Below, one piece after another: positions 23,289 to 36,296 of a DNA stretch of 64,000 bases. This stretch comes from Maratus speciosus. Taxonomy: Eukaryota > Arthropoda > Arachnida > Araneae > Salticidae. Under the pieces are notes generated by a model. That model was not told the origin of the DNA. It saw nothing but the letters and a program-made list of their open reading frames with translations, and made no database searches. The DNA lies in the NCBI GenBank assembly GCA_963932465.1, contig OZ010798.1, positions 15,856,981-15,920,980 of the forward strand, read 5' to 3'. Each line of letters starts with the position of its first letter. The first letter of the stretch is position 1. The position numbers and the translations under genes were made by a program.

Positions 23289-26200
23289 TCTATACTTCTA
23301 TACTCCTATTATAAAGAGGAAGAAATTGTTTATTTGTCGGAGGTAAGCTCTGGAACTACCGAACCGATTCCAAAAGTAATGGTATCAAAATGATGGTGTT
23401 GGTCCAACTTAGAGCATAGGCTATATCTTATGTCGATGCCACTACCCCAAAGGGGGTGTAGGACCAAAAAACATTCTAAAAATGCGATTTTAGCGTTACT
23501 GAAGGGCCTAGAAATATGAAATTTTGAATATTAGTTACTTATAAGATATAAATGATGTCTAAGAACAGTTCTTAAACAATTCGAAATTTAAAAGGGGTGA
23601 AAATGCACAAAAAGCGTTCTAAAAAACGTTCTAAATGGTACTTTCTACACAATCTCGTGAAATACCAAACCGATTTAAAAAATATTGGTGTCAAAATGAT
23701 GGAGACAACGCTTGCTCCAAGATAGGCAATGTTTTATGTCAGTGCCACTACCCCAAAGGTGGTGTAGGAACAAAAAACGTTCTAAAAATGCAATTTTAGT
23801 ATTACTGAAGGGCCTAGAAATATGAAATTTTGAATATTAGCTACTAATAAGATATAAATGATGTCTAAGAACAGTTCTTAAACAATTCGAAATTTAAAAG
23901 GGGTGAAAATGCGCGAAAAGCGTTCTAAAAAACGTTCTAATGGTGGTTTCTACACAGTCTCAAGAAATACCAAACCGATCTAAAAAATAATGTCGTCAAA
24001 ATGATGGTGACAACCCTTGCTCCGAGATAGGCTATGTTTTATGTCGGTGCCACTACCACAAAGGGGGTGTAGGGGCAAAAAACGTTCTAAAAATGCGATT
24101 TTAGCGTTACTGAAGGGCCTAGAAATAATTTGGAATATTAGCTACTAATAAGATATAAATGATGTCTAAGAACAGTTCTTAAACAATTCGAAATTTAAAA
24201 GGGGTGAAAATGCGCGAAAAGCGTTCTAAAAAACGTTCTAAATGGTAGTTTCTACACAATCTCAGGAAATACCAAACCGATTAAAAAAATATTGGTGTAA
24301 AATGATGGTGACAACGCTTGCTCCAAGATAGGCTATATTTTATGTCGATGTCACTACCCCAAAGGGGGTGCAGGAGCTAAAAACGTTCTAAAAATGCGAT
24401 TTATGTGTTACTGAAGGGCCTAGAAATATGAAATTTGAAATATTAGGTACTTATTAGATATAAAGTATTTCTAAGAACAGTTCTTAAACGATTCGAAATT
24501 TGAAAGGTGTGAAAATGCGCGGAAATCGTTCTAAAAACGTTCTAAATGGTGGTTTCTACACAATCTCAGGAAATACCAAACCGATTTAAAAAATAATGGT
24601 GTCAAAATAAGGGTGTCAAAATGACGGTGACAACCCTTGCTCCAACATAGGCTATGTTTTATGTCGGTGCCACTACCCGAAAGGGGTGCAGGAGCAAAAA
24701 ACGTTCTAAAAATGCGATTTCTGCGTTACCGAAGGGCCTAGAAATTTGAAATATTAGCTACTTATTAGATATAAAGGATTTCTAAGAACAGTTCTTAAAC
24801 AATTCGAAATTTAAAAGGGGTGAAAATGCGCGAAAAGCGTTCTAAAAACCGTTCTAATGGTGGTTTCTATACAATCTCAGGAAATACCAAACCGATCTAA
24901 AAAATAATGGCGTCGAAAAGGTGGTGACAACCCTTGCTCCAACATAGGCGATGTTTTATGTCGGTGCCACTACCCCAAAGGGGGTGCAGGAGAAAAACGT
25001 TCTAAATTGCGGCTTTTGCGTTACGGAAGGGCCTAGAATCGTGAAATTTGGAATGGTAGTTAGTTATAAGATATCAATGATCTCTAAGGACATTTCCTAA
25101 AAAAAATCGAAATTTAAAAAGGGGTCAAAATGCGCAAAAAGCGTTGTAAAAAACGTTCTAAATTGCGATTTCTATGCAATCTTAGGAAGTACTGAACCGA
25201 TTTCAAATATGATGGTGACAGATCTTGCTCCAAGATAGGCTATATTTTATATCTGCTTCCACTACCCCAGAGGAAATGGAGGAGCAAAATGCGCAAAAAG
25301 CGTTCTAAATGCCGATTTGTCGGCAATATCCCAGGAAGAATGAACCTGATTTCAAACGTAATGGTAGGAAATTGATGCTGACAGCCTCTGCTCTAACATA
25401 GACGCTATTTTATGTCGGTATTACTATCACCAAGACGTTGCAGAAGCAAAAAAGCGTTCTAAAATTCGATTTTTGTGATCGGTAGGGGCTAGCAACTTAA
25501 AATTAGGCAAGGTACATATTTTAGATATAAATGATCTTTAAGAACAGTTTCGAAAAAATTAGAAATTTAAAAAGGGGTGAAAATGCGCGAAAAGCGTCCT
25601 AAAAACGTTCTAAATTGCGATTTCTACTCAATCTCAGGAAATACCAAAGCTATTTCAAAAGTAATGTTGCAAATCAATGGTGACAGTCCCTGCTATAACA
25701 TAGGTTATATTTCATGTTGCTGTCACTGCCATCTGACGGTTGCAAAAGCAAAACATGTTCTAATTTGCGGTTTTTGCACTACTGAAGGGTCTAACACTTT
25801 GAAGTATGGAATGGTATTTACTTACAAGATGCAACTGCTTTCTAAGAACAGTCGAAAGAAAATCCCAAACTTAAAAAGATAAAGTGAGTGAAAAGCGTTA
25901 TAAATTACAATTTTTAAGCAAACTTATAAATTACCAAACCGATTAAAAAAATAATGACGACAAATTGTTGGTGATAGAACCTGCTCAAACATAAGCTATA
26001 TTTTATGTCTGTTCCACTACCACCACAGGGTTGCAGGAGCTAAAAACTTTCTAAATTGCGAATTCTGTGATACGGAAAAGGCTAGAAACTTTAAATATGG
26101 AATGGTAGTTACTTCTAAAATATAAATGCCCTCGAAGGAATGTCGAAAATAAATTCGAATTAAAAAGGGGTGAAGCGAAGCGGAAGTGCGAAAAGCATTC

Positions 26201-26913
26201 TAAAAAAGTTCTAAATTACGATTCTATGCAATTTCAGGGAATATAAACCGATTATAAAAGTAATAGTTGCGAATCAATGGTAACAGTCTCTGATTCTACA
26301 CAGGCTATATTTTATGCCGGCGATTCTACCACCTGAGGTTCACAGGAATAACAAACGTTCTAAAAAAGGCCTTTAAAAGCTTTTTAAATTACGTTTCTGT
26401 GGAATATTAGGAAATAACAAACCGATTTCAAAATTAATGTTGGCAAATTAATCGTGACAGTTCCTATTTCAACATAGCCCTTTATGTTGAGAGAGGTGGT
26501 AGGACTTGGAATTTGACATGATGGTTAATTTTAAGATGTAAGAAGATGGTTTCTAAAAAATTCAAAACTTCAAATGAATACTGAAATGAGCGTATTAATT
26601 GACCATAAAAGTTTCAAAATATTTTCTAAATTATCATTTATTTAGTTTTATTTCGTTTTATTAATTTAAGTTTCAATTCTGCCTAATGCAGTGTAATAAT
26701 GATGTTTAATCAAACTGTGTTTTAAATAGTAATTTTTGAATTATTCCTAAAACTAATATGTACCTTTTAATTAAAAAAAACCTTTTAATAAAATAAAATA
26801 TTACCTTTTAATAAAATAAAAATTTAGTTAGTACCTTTTAATAAAAATTAGACATATAAATATCACTTGGCATATTTCAAATATTACGCGAGCAAAGCCG
26901 CGGGGTTTGCTAG
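23289..26913 (+). mobile_element. Helitron, non-autonomous
   Basis: The 5' end is A then TCTATACTTCTATACTCC, followed by a TATTATAAAGAGGAAG segment. The 3' end has the inverted pair AGCAAA / TTTGCT around a GC-rich loop and closes TTTGCTAG before T. A 5' TC, a 3' hairpin with CTAG, and insertion between A and T without duplication are Helitron hallmarks. The body is a ~305-bp tandem repeat, and no Rep/helicase coding was found. A start at 23297 is possible because TCTATACT is repeated there, but only 23289 is preceded by A. Confidence 0.85.
23340..26400. repeat. About ten degenerate ~305-bp tandem repeats within the Helitron
   Basis: The landmark GGGGTGAAAATGCGCGAAAA recurs at about 23594, 23900, 24201, 24506, 24817, 25121, 25574, 25882 and 26167. 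Spacing is 301-311 bp in the well-kept first six units; a shortened ~160-bp unit follows near 25290. Each unit carries GCGTTCTAAAAAACGTTCTA, a CACTACCCCAAAGGGGGTG palindrome and GAAGGGCCTAGAAA. Units decay progressively to the right. The short ORFs inside are not supported as genes. Confidence 0.92.
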
Positions 26914-27365
26914 TATAAGATAATTTCAGTTATTAAATACATATATGCTATTTAGTTTTAATCAATTTTAAAAGTAAATATCAGCGTGTAAGAATGTTTC
27001 TATTTTGTTGCGTAACATTTTCTTATTCTTTCATATAATCTTTAAAATGTACAGTATGTGTAGAGCTATAATAAAGAATTTCAATCCAATATTTTAGAGT
27101 CTAATTTAATGTATTCTTCTGAATATTTATAATTTTTTTTCATATAATGCCTTCACAGTTGCATTCTAGCAGTTATAAGGACTTATTTATTTGACAAAAT
27201 TTAATAGAAGTTTATATTTTTTTAATAGAAACTATTTATAAGTGTATTAAAAATAAATTAATCCAAATTTTATATGAATTATATATAAATCACCCTTTTA
27301 AAAAATAAAAGCCGGCTTTTTTTAAGTGGTTAAAACAAAAAAAAGCCGGCAACCCTAGTTAATGG

Positions 27366-27946
27366 CATTGCGATGCATTTGTTATGTAAACGAAATTTGT
27401 AAAAAAATATTTAATGTTTTGTTTTATATTTCAGATGCATATTTTCATGAAGTTTATTCCGAACACACAGTGAAAATATTTATGAAGACAAGCTAGGGCT
27501 AAAGACTATTTTTTCACTTCATCAATCGTGATATAGAAGAACTGTTTCAAAAGGATTTTAGTTTTTAAACTAATGAAAAACAACAAAATCTTTTATTTTT
27601 ACATGTAAATACCTAGGTTGAACTTATAGAATAATTTTTATAAGGTTATCAAGTTGTTGGAAAGAAAGTTGTTTCTGAAATATCTTCAAATTTTTTATAT
27701 AACATATGCAGTATTTTTGTCATTTTCCCTCTTAAATAAAAGATCCCATTTTAATGAAGAATTAAAGAAATTTCATAAAAATATATCAAAATTGTGTTTC
27801 TAACTTCGCTTTGTATCGTTAATGCTTTATATATTTTCTGCTCATTTGTTATTATTTTGTGAATTTCATTTTGATGTTTTGCTTAGAATTATAAATTAAA
27901 TATTTACTACCATATTGGTATATCAGAAAACAAATTTACTTGTGAG
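27366..27946 (+). other. 5' flank of the zinc-finger pseudogene, with a conserved splice-acceptor-like site
   Basis: This segment is homologous, inverted, to about 52449-53400 upstream of the intact zinc-finger gene. Shared landmarks are TTATATTTCAG (acceptor-like, AG at 27433-27434), a CATGAAGTTTATTCCGAA segment just after it, and TTGCTTAGAA near 27885. The acceptor-like site with polypyrimidine-poor but TTTCAG context suggests a shared 5' untranslated exon. This is inferred from conservation between two copies only. Confidence 0.5.
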
Positions 27947-29262
<1,316 letters not shown>

Positions 29263-29497
29263 ATTTTCAACTATAACAATCTTATGTAAATGTTCGACTG
29301 CATTCTCATACTAAAGAAAAATTTTACAATTGTAATGACGCACAAAGAGATTTTTTAATAGTCTATTGTAAATGTGAAACATATCATCTATTTTTACAAT
29401 GTGTCATCAAACATGGTACAACATCGATTTAGAAGATCTTTAAGTATGTTTCATTCTTCATACTCTTAACTATGCTCATGAAAGGTTTTCTTCAAAT

Positions 29498-30859
29498 CAG
29501 GGCTTAATTTCTAACAAAAAAGTACCGGAGCCCTAATACTCTGTGGTACCGGTACAACAACCGTACCGTTCCCCCTCCCTCCTGTCACTCCAATCTGCAT
29601 ATTTATATTGCGTACATTTTTTGCAAAATTTAAAGCACTTTTTTATTTAGCAAAATAAAAAATTTAAATATATCTATCGGAATATACTTAGCTGCCAACT
29701 ATTCCACTTTTTAGTTATCACTCCTACTAAAAAGTAAACTTAGCCGAACTTTAATGTTAATTAATTGCAGAATTCTACGATTAAATATGGTAAGGATTAT
29801 GATTAGGAAATAGTGTTAACACAAAAAAGGGATAGTTCGCAGCTGTGCATTTTTAAGAAAAAAATTAATGAAATTTACAGAAATTAATATTTATATGCTG
29901 AAAAATGGAACAATGTTTTAATATTTCCTATAAATGGTGCATATCTTAAACTATAATCGGATCCTTCCGCATAACAATCCTTTGTGGTGAGTTCCTGAAA
30001 ATCAGATTAAATTAAAAATCTGACACCGTTATCGGAAAGAATCGATGCTTTTATAGAAAAGAGGGAAACACTGCTCGATTGCTTTCTATCAGAATAACAT
30101 TACACTGCAATTATATCTACTTATAAATGAAAGTGACTTTGTAAATGTCCAGAGCAGAGCCCTAGCATGGGTACCATTCATGATACAAAATAAATAGAAA
30201 AGTGATTTTTATACTCGTACGCAGTAGAAGACCACAAAATCTCAAACAAACAAAACCTCAAGCTGATGCTCATTGGCTAAAACAGAAAATATTCTTTTCA
30301 GGTTAGATAGCTTAAAAAGAAAAAAAAACCTATAAAAAATTATCCTACTGTCACAAACGAAACTCGAACTGAAAGCAAATGCATTGTTCAGTCTCTTGAG
30401 TGGCGCCGTATCAACATGACGCCGACATGATTTTGAAATAGAAAAACACGGTTTCTGTTTCCTCTTCATTCGGATCAAAATAGCCTTAAAATGATTTGAA
30501 ATAGATTATAATACGTAATTTTAAAGGAGGAAAAGTTTTTTTTTCTATACATGAATAAATAAAAATTTTAAATATAATACAGACAGCTCGAGTGAATCCA
30601 AGCCCAAAAACTGATATAAAAATTGAACCCGTTTTCTCCTACTTGTGCGACACAGTACGTCACATAAAGTGTTTTGGTAAAAAAGAATGCAAAAGCTTAT
30701 AGATGGGAAGGAAAGGAAAAGGTAATTTAGGCTTCGGTTTTTTGGAAGTGCTATTGCACTGAGCTCCGGAGCTCTGTATTTATGAGCTCCGATTAATTCC
30801 GGCCAATATTTAAATATTTACTAAAAACGGAGCCGGGCTCCGGCGCAAATTAAGCCCTG
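29498..30859. mobile_element. hAT-type non-autonomous element with CCGGAGC motifs
   Basis: The ends are CAGGGCTTAATTT and AAATTAAGCCCTG. The 9-mer TCTTCAAAT occurs directly left (29489-29497) and again at 30862-30870, two bases beyond the right end, so the duplication is clear but offset by AG. GGAGCCC, GGTACCGG and GAGCTCCG motifs crowd both ends. It lies 240 bp after the zinc-finger pseudogene. No coding sequence. Confidence 0.75.
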
Positions 30860-31130
30860 AGTCTTCAAATGCACTTTAGTTATTGAAAATTGAAAGTTAT
30901 GGTTCAGCATACATTTCAAATACAACTAGTTTGTATTTCTCGATGTGGTTTTCGTGCGCTGCAGATGGCATGCTTACACGCTTTTCTGATGGCCAGGGTT
31001 TCACTCTACCTTCTGAATGTGTTTTCTTTTAAAATTAAATTTATACTTTTGACACGTTAATAGTTTTTAGCCTTATTATGAATTGTTGCAGCTTTAATCT
31101 TTTTGACATTTTCTTAAACCTTGCATTTAC

Positions 31131-31735
31131 AGTGGGTCCAACTTATATGGGCCCATGGGCGCGAGCCCACCCAATATTTTGATCTTTCCGCCCACAAAAT
31201 TTCAATTGATTTAATTCGTAATTTACTTTTTAAAATTATTTAATCGCTGAAATGAAATTTGGTTTTATAGACGTTCTCAAAATAGTTTTGTTTGAAAAAT
31301 AGTAAGGACATTCATTAGACTTAGAGAGGAGCACGTGAAACCCCTTCAGAAAATGTATAGTCAAATTTCTCGAGAAAACAAATTTCCTGTATATATTTTG
31401 CCATTTGTTTTTGATGTCTTGATTTGATAAAGCACTTAGGTGACTAAAATGTGCGCTTTTCTTGACGTTTAGTTTTTTGCACTTTCAATAGTTAGCAATT
31501 CCAAAGTTATTTAAAACAAATATCAATGTATTTAAGAGCTGACGAATATAAGAATGTAATTTAATAAAATTATGCTTATTATTAAAAGTTTGCTTAGAAA
31601 AAAACATAATTTAATTTCGAATTATCTTTAGATATTCGCTGCTGCCCTCTCTCCCTCTCCACACATTAAGGGGGGAAGTTATATGTGTTATTTTACTCAA
31701 AATGTTTTGAGCCCACCCGATATTTCTATAAAGTT
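31131..31735. mobile_element. Possible inverted-repeat element with GAGCCCACCC
   Basis: GTCCAACTTATATGGG near 31137 is roughly mirrored by TATAAAGTTGGAT near 31718-31731, and GAGCCCACCCAATATTT (31159) recurs as GAGCCCACCCGATATTT (31710). No duplication was identified. It may be a hAT MITE. Confidence 0.35.
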
Positions 31736-32073
31736 GGATTTACATTTTTCATGGAAGTTTACAATTTTGTATATTTTTTAAACAGGCGTTAAGGAAAATG
31801 TAAACTAACTTAAGTCTCTATATCTCATCTTTTTTAACACTTGCTATTATAGTTTACATTTTTATATATATTTAATTTTTATCACAGTTATGAAATATTG
31901 CATAATATTTTTTCTTACATTTTTCATAAAACATGTATTTGAAAAGAAATTTAAAAAAAAAATTGATTTGCTCTAAGTATATTAAATTATGTTAAATAAT
32001 GAAAAACAAAAGTATTATCATTATCGACATCTGCATTTAAATTTAGTAAATATACTGTTAATCGGGCGATATA

Positions 32074-33993
32074 CAGGGTGTCCGGTCTCAACGGTGTCCA
32101 ATGACTAAATACTACACCGCTAGTCATAGACATATAGTTCCAATTAAAAAATTGTTTTACATCAGGTAAAGAAATATTTTAAAAGCTATTTGAATCAATA
32201 AAAACATTTCTTAAAAAATTACAAAATTAAAATTTTTATACGGTCCCCCGGTCCTATATGTTATATTTAGTAAAATTTTCCTATTACACTGACAAGTAAG
32301 ACAAAAAAAGTCCCATTCATATAATACTAAAATTGAGCGAGTTATGAAACTTTAAAAATGCATGACTTATGTCACTTTTCTTCTCTGAAAACAAATGAGT
32401 TCGGCTTGGGTTTGAGGGGTCACATACCAAGAGCTTACAGTATTCGAAGATCTTATTTCATGTATATCTGCGCTTTGAAAAAAATCGTACGAGTATTACA
32501 ATTAAGTTAACATTTATTAAGTTTCAGATTGGCTAAAATAACGTATGTTTTATTTTGTCAGGATTTGAGACTGTTTCTTTTATGATTTCTTTCATCAAAA
32601 ATTATGTTATAAGTTTTTATGGTACTTCAACGATCGTATGTGTGTTTTTCCAGTTCAAAATTTGTACTCGAACTTTAACTCAATTTTAAATATCCGATCG
32701 GGATTACATTTTACATACTGGCGCAAATCCAGTAACAATCTAATATTATTATGATTTTCGGGGGTTAACATTTATACTTATTTTACAGGATAATACAAAA
32801 AATTTCGGATACTGCCAAGAAGTTTAAGAAAAATTTTAGATTAGATAATACAAGACTGCGACTGTTGGTTTTTTTAACTTTATGTATTTTTGTGCATTGT
32901 ATCCGAAAATTACATTAATTTTTAACCATCATGTCAGGATATTTCGCAAATCATAAATTGTCAAATTTAAAGAATAACAAAAATCGGATACTATAAAGTA
33001 GAGGAGATCGTTGTGTTTTTTAACTTTTGATAATTGATTTTTATGTACTTTTTAGCACTGAATCTGAAAATGACCTTTGTTTTAACCATCACGTTAGAAT
33101 TTTTTTGCAAATCGTAAATGCGTAAGTTAAAATATAGCGAAAATCTCATACTATAAAACATATGTAAAACTTTTTTTGTTTTATTTTATTTTATTTTATT
33201 CAATAATTTATTCGATATTTTTGCTTATCCTGGGATGCTTACAGCTGAGTGGTCCGATGAGATGAGGGAGGAGATTCAATTTTAACTTTGAACTTTTTAA
33301 CTTTGAAATTTGCAAAAAATCCTGAGGTGATGGTTAAAAATGAAGGTCAATTTCAGATTCAGCGGTACAGAATACATAAAAACCAATTATCAAAAGCTAA
33401 AAAATATGACATAACCCAACTTTTGAAGGCTGGTGTAATCTAGTAATATTTTAAAATACGTATCATTTTGTAAAGAATTAAGTCTGTTAATTTAGCATCA
33501 TTTTATTTAACAAAAATTCTGTTTTTTCTTTCTTCTTAAATGTTTATTACAAATGGTATATTTTGCATTAATATGCCAGAATGACTAAAGATTTCAAATT
33601 TATATTGCAATGTTAATTTTACTCTCAACCATTTTTTAATATATCTGACGAAATTATATTTCGACTAAATTTGTGAATGAACCCAATTTGCAACAAAACA
33701 TATGCTCCAACTTTAAACAGCTATTACTAGATCAATTTTAATAATAGAATAACGGAACTTTTTGTGTATTACTTGTAAGTGTAAAAGGAAAATTTTACTA
33801 AATATAACTTATAGGACCGGGGGACTGTATAAAAATTTAAATTTCGTAATTTTTTAAGAAATGTTTTTATTGACCCAAATCGCTTTTAAAAATTTCTTTA
33901 CCTGATTTAAAACATTTCTTTTAATTGGAACTATATGTCTATGACTAACGGTTTAGGAATTAGCATTAGACACCGTTGAGACCGGATACCCTC
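32074..33993. mobile_element. Mariner-type element with ~260-bp terminal inverted repeats
   Basis: TA then CAGGGTGTCCGGTCTCAACG opens the element; CGTTGAGACCGGATACCCTC then TA closes it. Inverted similarity extends inward about 260 bp, through CGGTCCCCCGGTCCTATA at the left and TATAGGACCGGGGGACTG at the right. The centre is another inverted structure (32780-33420), with no transposase. A single arm of a second copy is at 15902-17526. Confidence 0.8.
32780..33420. repeat. Internal direct and inverted ~165-bp repeats
   Basis: A unit containing TCCGAAAATTACATT and TTTTTAACCATCATG is repeated near 33050-33120 and again inverted at 33290-33420 (TGATGGTTAAAAATGAAGG). An (ATTTT)n tract at about 33180-33200 lies near the turning point. 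It forms the middle of the mariner-type element. Confidence 0.7.
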
Positions 33994-34399
33994 TATATTG
34001 TATAAATATTCAAAACACGAGTTTGTATTAGAAAATGATTTTATAAACAATTTCTTCTTTGCTTGATCATGAGTTTTTTTTATATTATATAGCATAACTT
34101 CAAACCTTCTAAAAGAAGCTAAAGGATATCAATAAAAAGAAATTTTTATTTATTTTGATATTCTTGTGAAAGATCAGAAGACAATTTCTCTAAAATTATT
34201 TTTTATTCGTATTATTAAAATTGATTTATGTCGCATCCGTAGGCAATTTATAGTCGGCTAAATTAAAATAATATATTGAAATGAAATCTGTCAAATTTTA
34301 TTATTGCGGAGGGAAATGATGTTCTATTTGAACATTACAGGGCCCCATCAGTGACCAAAAGATTCTGCTCTCAAAGCTGGTGTTGGCCAGATCAAAACA

Positions 34400-34597
34400 T
34401 ATAAATCAGAAGATGCTATTTGTATTTTCTGGTGTGAATGCAAATGGATGTGGCAAAGGGCGTGAATTCAAAGATGGGAAGTGCTAGGTTTGATCTCAAT
34501 CACGACCATCAGCCTAACCGTTCAGAGTTTTCTGTAGTTTTCTTCAAACCTTGTGTAAATATGTTTTAGGTTCCCTTAGAAAGCCCCCACAGGGCCT
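34400..34597 (+). mobile_element. Decayed tRNA-type SINE
   Basis: A GGTTTGATCTC segment (about 34490) resembles a pol III B box. It is followed by a GTTTTCTGTAGTTTTC block, TGTGTAAAT and TTTAGGTTCCCTTAGAAAG, the order seen in arthropod tRNA-SINE tails as I remember them. It ends at the LTR retrotransposon insertion point. Confidence 0.45.
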
Positions 34598-34602
34598 ATA
34601 TA

Positions 34603-34985
34603 TGTGGGGAATTTCGTAAGAACACTTGCATCAGACTGAATGTCCCTGACTCCGCATTCCGCTTCGAGATTAAAAAGGTAACGAAGCTGCGTGAAGTGGA
34701 AATGCAGAAAAAAGTGAATAGAACGAAAAAGAGTTCGACGGCGGCAGTTTTGTTAAAAGAATCAGAATATTTTCCACGAAATAAGATAGAAGATTTAAAT
34801 GACTTATGAAAATCTTAGAAATATTCAACGACGCTAAATAAATGAAGCCTAAGTTGTTGCTTTAAAGCTAAATATAGATTGAAAAGAGTGCTTTTAACTG
34901 TATTTTTGTTTTGTCTTCGTCTTAATAAATGTCAGTGTTCGTCTTAGAAGTGAGTTATGATTTATAAATAGAGTCTCATCCCACA
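34603..34985 (+). repeat. 5' LTR
   Basis: It begins TGTGGGGAATTTCGTAAG and ends TCATCCCACA, with the TG...CA boundaries of LTRs. AATAAA at 34924-34929, about 56 bases before the end, is a plausible polyadenylation signal. It is the same length as the 3' LTR. Confidence 0.95.
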
Positions 34986-34987
34986 AA

Positions 34988-35006
34988 CTGGTGTTCAGAA
35001 GTGCCA
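34988..35006 (+). other. Candidate primer binding site (tRNA-Leu-like)
   Basis: CTGGTGTTCAGAAGTGCC begins two bases after the LTR. TGGTGT...CAGAAGTG is close to the complement of leucine tRNA 3' ends, with one extra T. The match is from memory of tRNA-Leu. Confidence 0.5.
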
Positions 35007-35103
35007 GTTAACCCACCAATATTATTAATTTGTCAGAATTATCCATCTTGCAGATTCAAGCCGGATATTATTCTAACGGAGAATTCAGTGTTATTATTTT
35101 ATT

Positions 35104-36290
35104 ATGAAGTTAGTTGACATACCTGAACTGGAACTTGCATTTAAAAACGAACGAACAAATTAAATTAAATTACTGCATAAATTCCTGTTTGATGCTGAAG
35201 ATGATCGATCTAATAGAAAGATAATACGTGATTTTACTGGTTTCGGTTTTCATACCGACAGCACCGAGTTCAAAATAAAATAACCAAAGTTCAAACTGAT
35301 TTTTCTTTAAATTACCTGATTACAGTGTCAATCTACTTTGTATTGCTAATGAAGGATCTTTAAATGATCTTGTAACCCGATCAGTTACATACCTTTCAGA
35401 CTTGAGCTTACTACAAACTAATATTACACAAAATGAAAGTGACACTGACCCGGAACCCGAATTGCCTTCAAATAATATGACTTCAAGCAATAACACCGAA
35501 TTATCAAATTTTGACAAACACAAGCAACTTCCAGTTCAAAGTTTTGTGCCATCGTCTATTAGTTTCACCGATGTTGAAATTGTTGTACCTCCTTTTGACG
35601 GAAGTTCTTTTAGTGATATAAATGTCTGGCTCAATAATTTTGACGATGTCACAATATGTTTAATTTATCTGACTTTCACAAATTTATATTTTTCTAAAGA
35701 TCGTTACGAGGTTGCCCAGTTGATAGTACGGACGGAATTTCATATCAATTCATATGACAAACTTAAACAACTCTTAATTTCAGAATTCAGTACCACTTAT
35801 AATTCTGCCGAGTTACATAATATATTAAATAAACGAAAATTGCTAGAAAATGAATCAATAGAAGAATATTTTCTTATAATGAAAGAATTATGGTTGCGTG
35901 GTAACATCGAGGATTCCGCATTAATGCAATATAACTTAAATTGTATACCCGACCCTGTTTTCAGAAAATCAATGTTATATGGATGCCAATCCATTGTAGA
36001 ATTTAAGCAAAAGCTCAAAATTTGACAAAATTCGACATGACTTTGAGAACACTAAATTTCGTAAAGTCAAACCTGAAATGCCAGTGAAGGACAAATCCTT
36101 TTCACGAAAATCTGATCTTTTTTGTTTTAATTGTGGTTTGTCAAATCATAAAGGTAGCCAATGCAGACATAAAGACTAAGGCCCTCGTTTCAATTGTTCG
36201 AATTTTGGTCATAAATCCGCTCAGTGTGATCAACCAAGGAGGCCTAGAGTTAAGTCAGAACCCTCCAATGTTTCCACAGTTATATCGAAC
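35104..36290 (+). pseudogene. gag of the Ty3/gypsy element
   Basis: ATG at 35104 starts a frame with early stops (about 35161 and 35281), then an open run from 35402 to 36025. This run has a VPPFDG segment and an INVWLNNFD segment, typical of the retrotransposon capsid (retrotrans_gag) domain that assembles particles. A frameshift near 36020 precedes the nucleocapsid. The first CCHC knuckle is intact (C-x2-C-x4-H-x4-C, about 36120-36165); a stop follows at 36178, and the second knuckle has Arg for its first Cys. These RNA-binding knuckles package the genome. Inactive. Confidence 0.85.
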
Positions 36291-36296
36291 ACTTTC

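Larger units (their letters stand above)
22474..27357. mobile_element. hAT element hosting a Helitron, exact 8-bp duplication
   Basis: CAGGGTTGCAAAAAAGCCGG starts the element and CCGGCAACCCTA ends it, flanked by a perfect GTTAATGG duplication (22466-22473, 27358-27365). The duplication includes the TTAA of the neighbouring piggyBac-like element, so the hAT element arrived later, at its very edge. AGCCGGC-type motifs repeat near both ends. About 1.26 kb is hAT; the other 3.6 kb is the Helitron. No transposase was seen. Confidence 0.9.

Noticed and set aside
25577..25882. 101-codon plus-strand ORF
   Set aside because: It lies entirely in one Helitron tandem-repeat unit; neighbouring units do not keep the frame.
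23289..26913. CRISPR-like or phage-type repeat array
   Set aside because: The units are ~305 bp without unique spacers and sit between Helitron ends in a eukaryotic genome.
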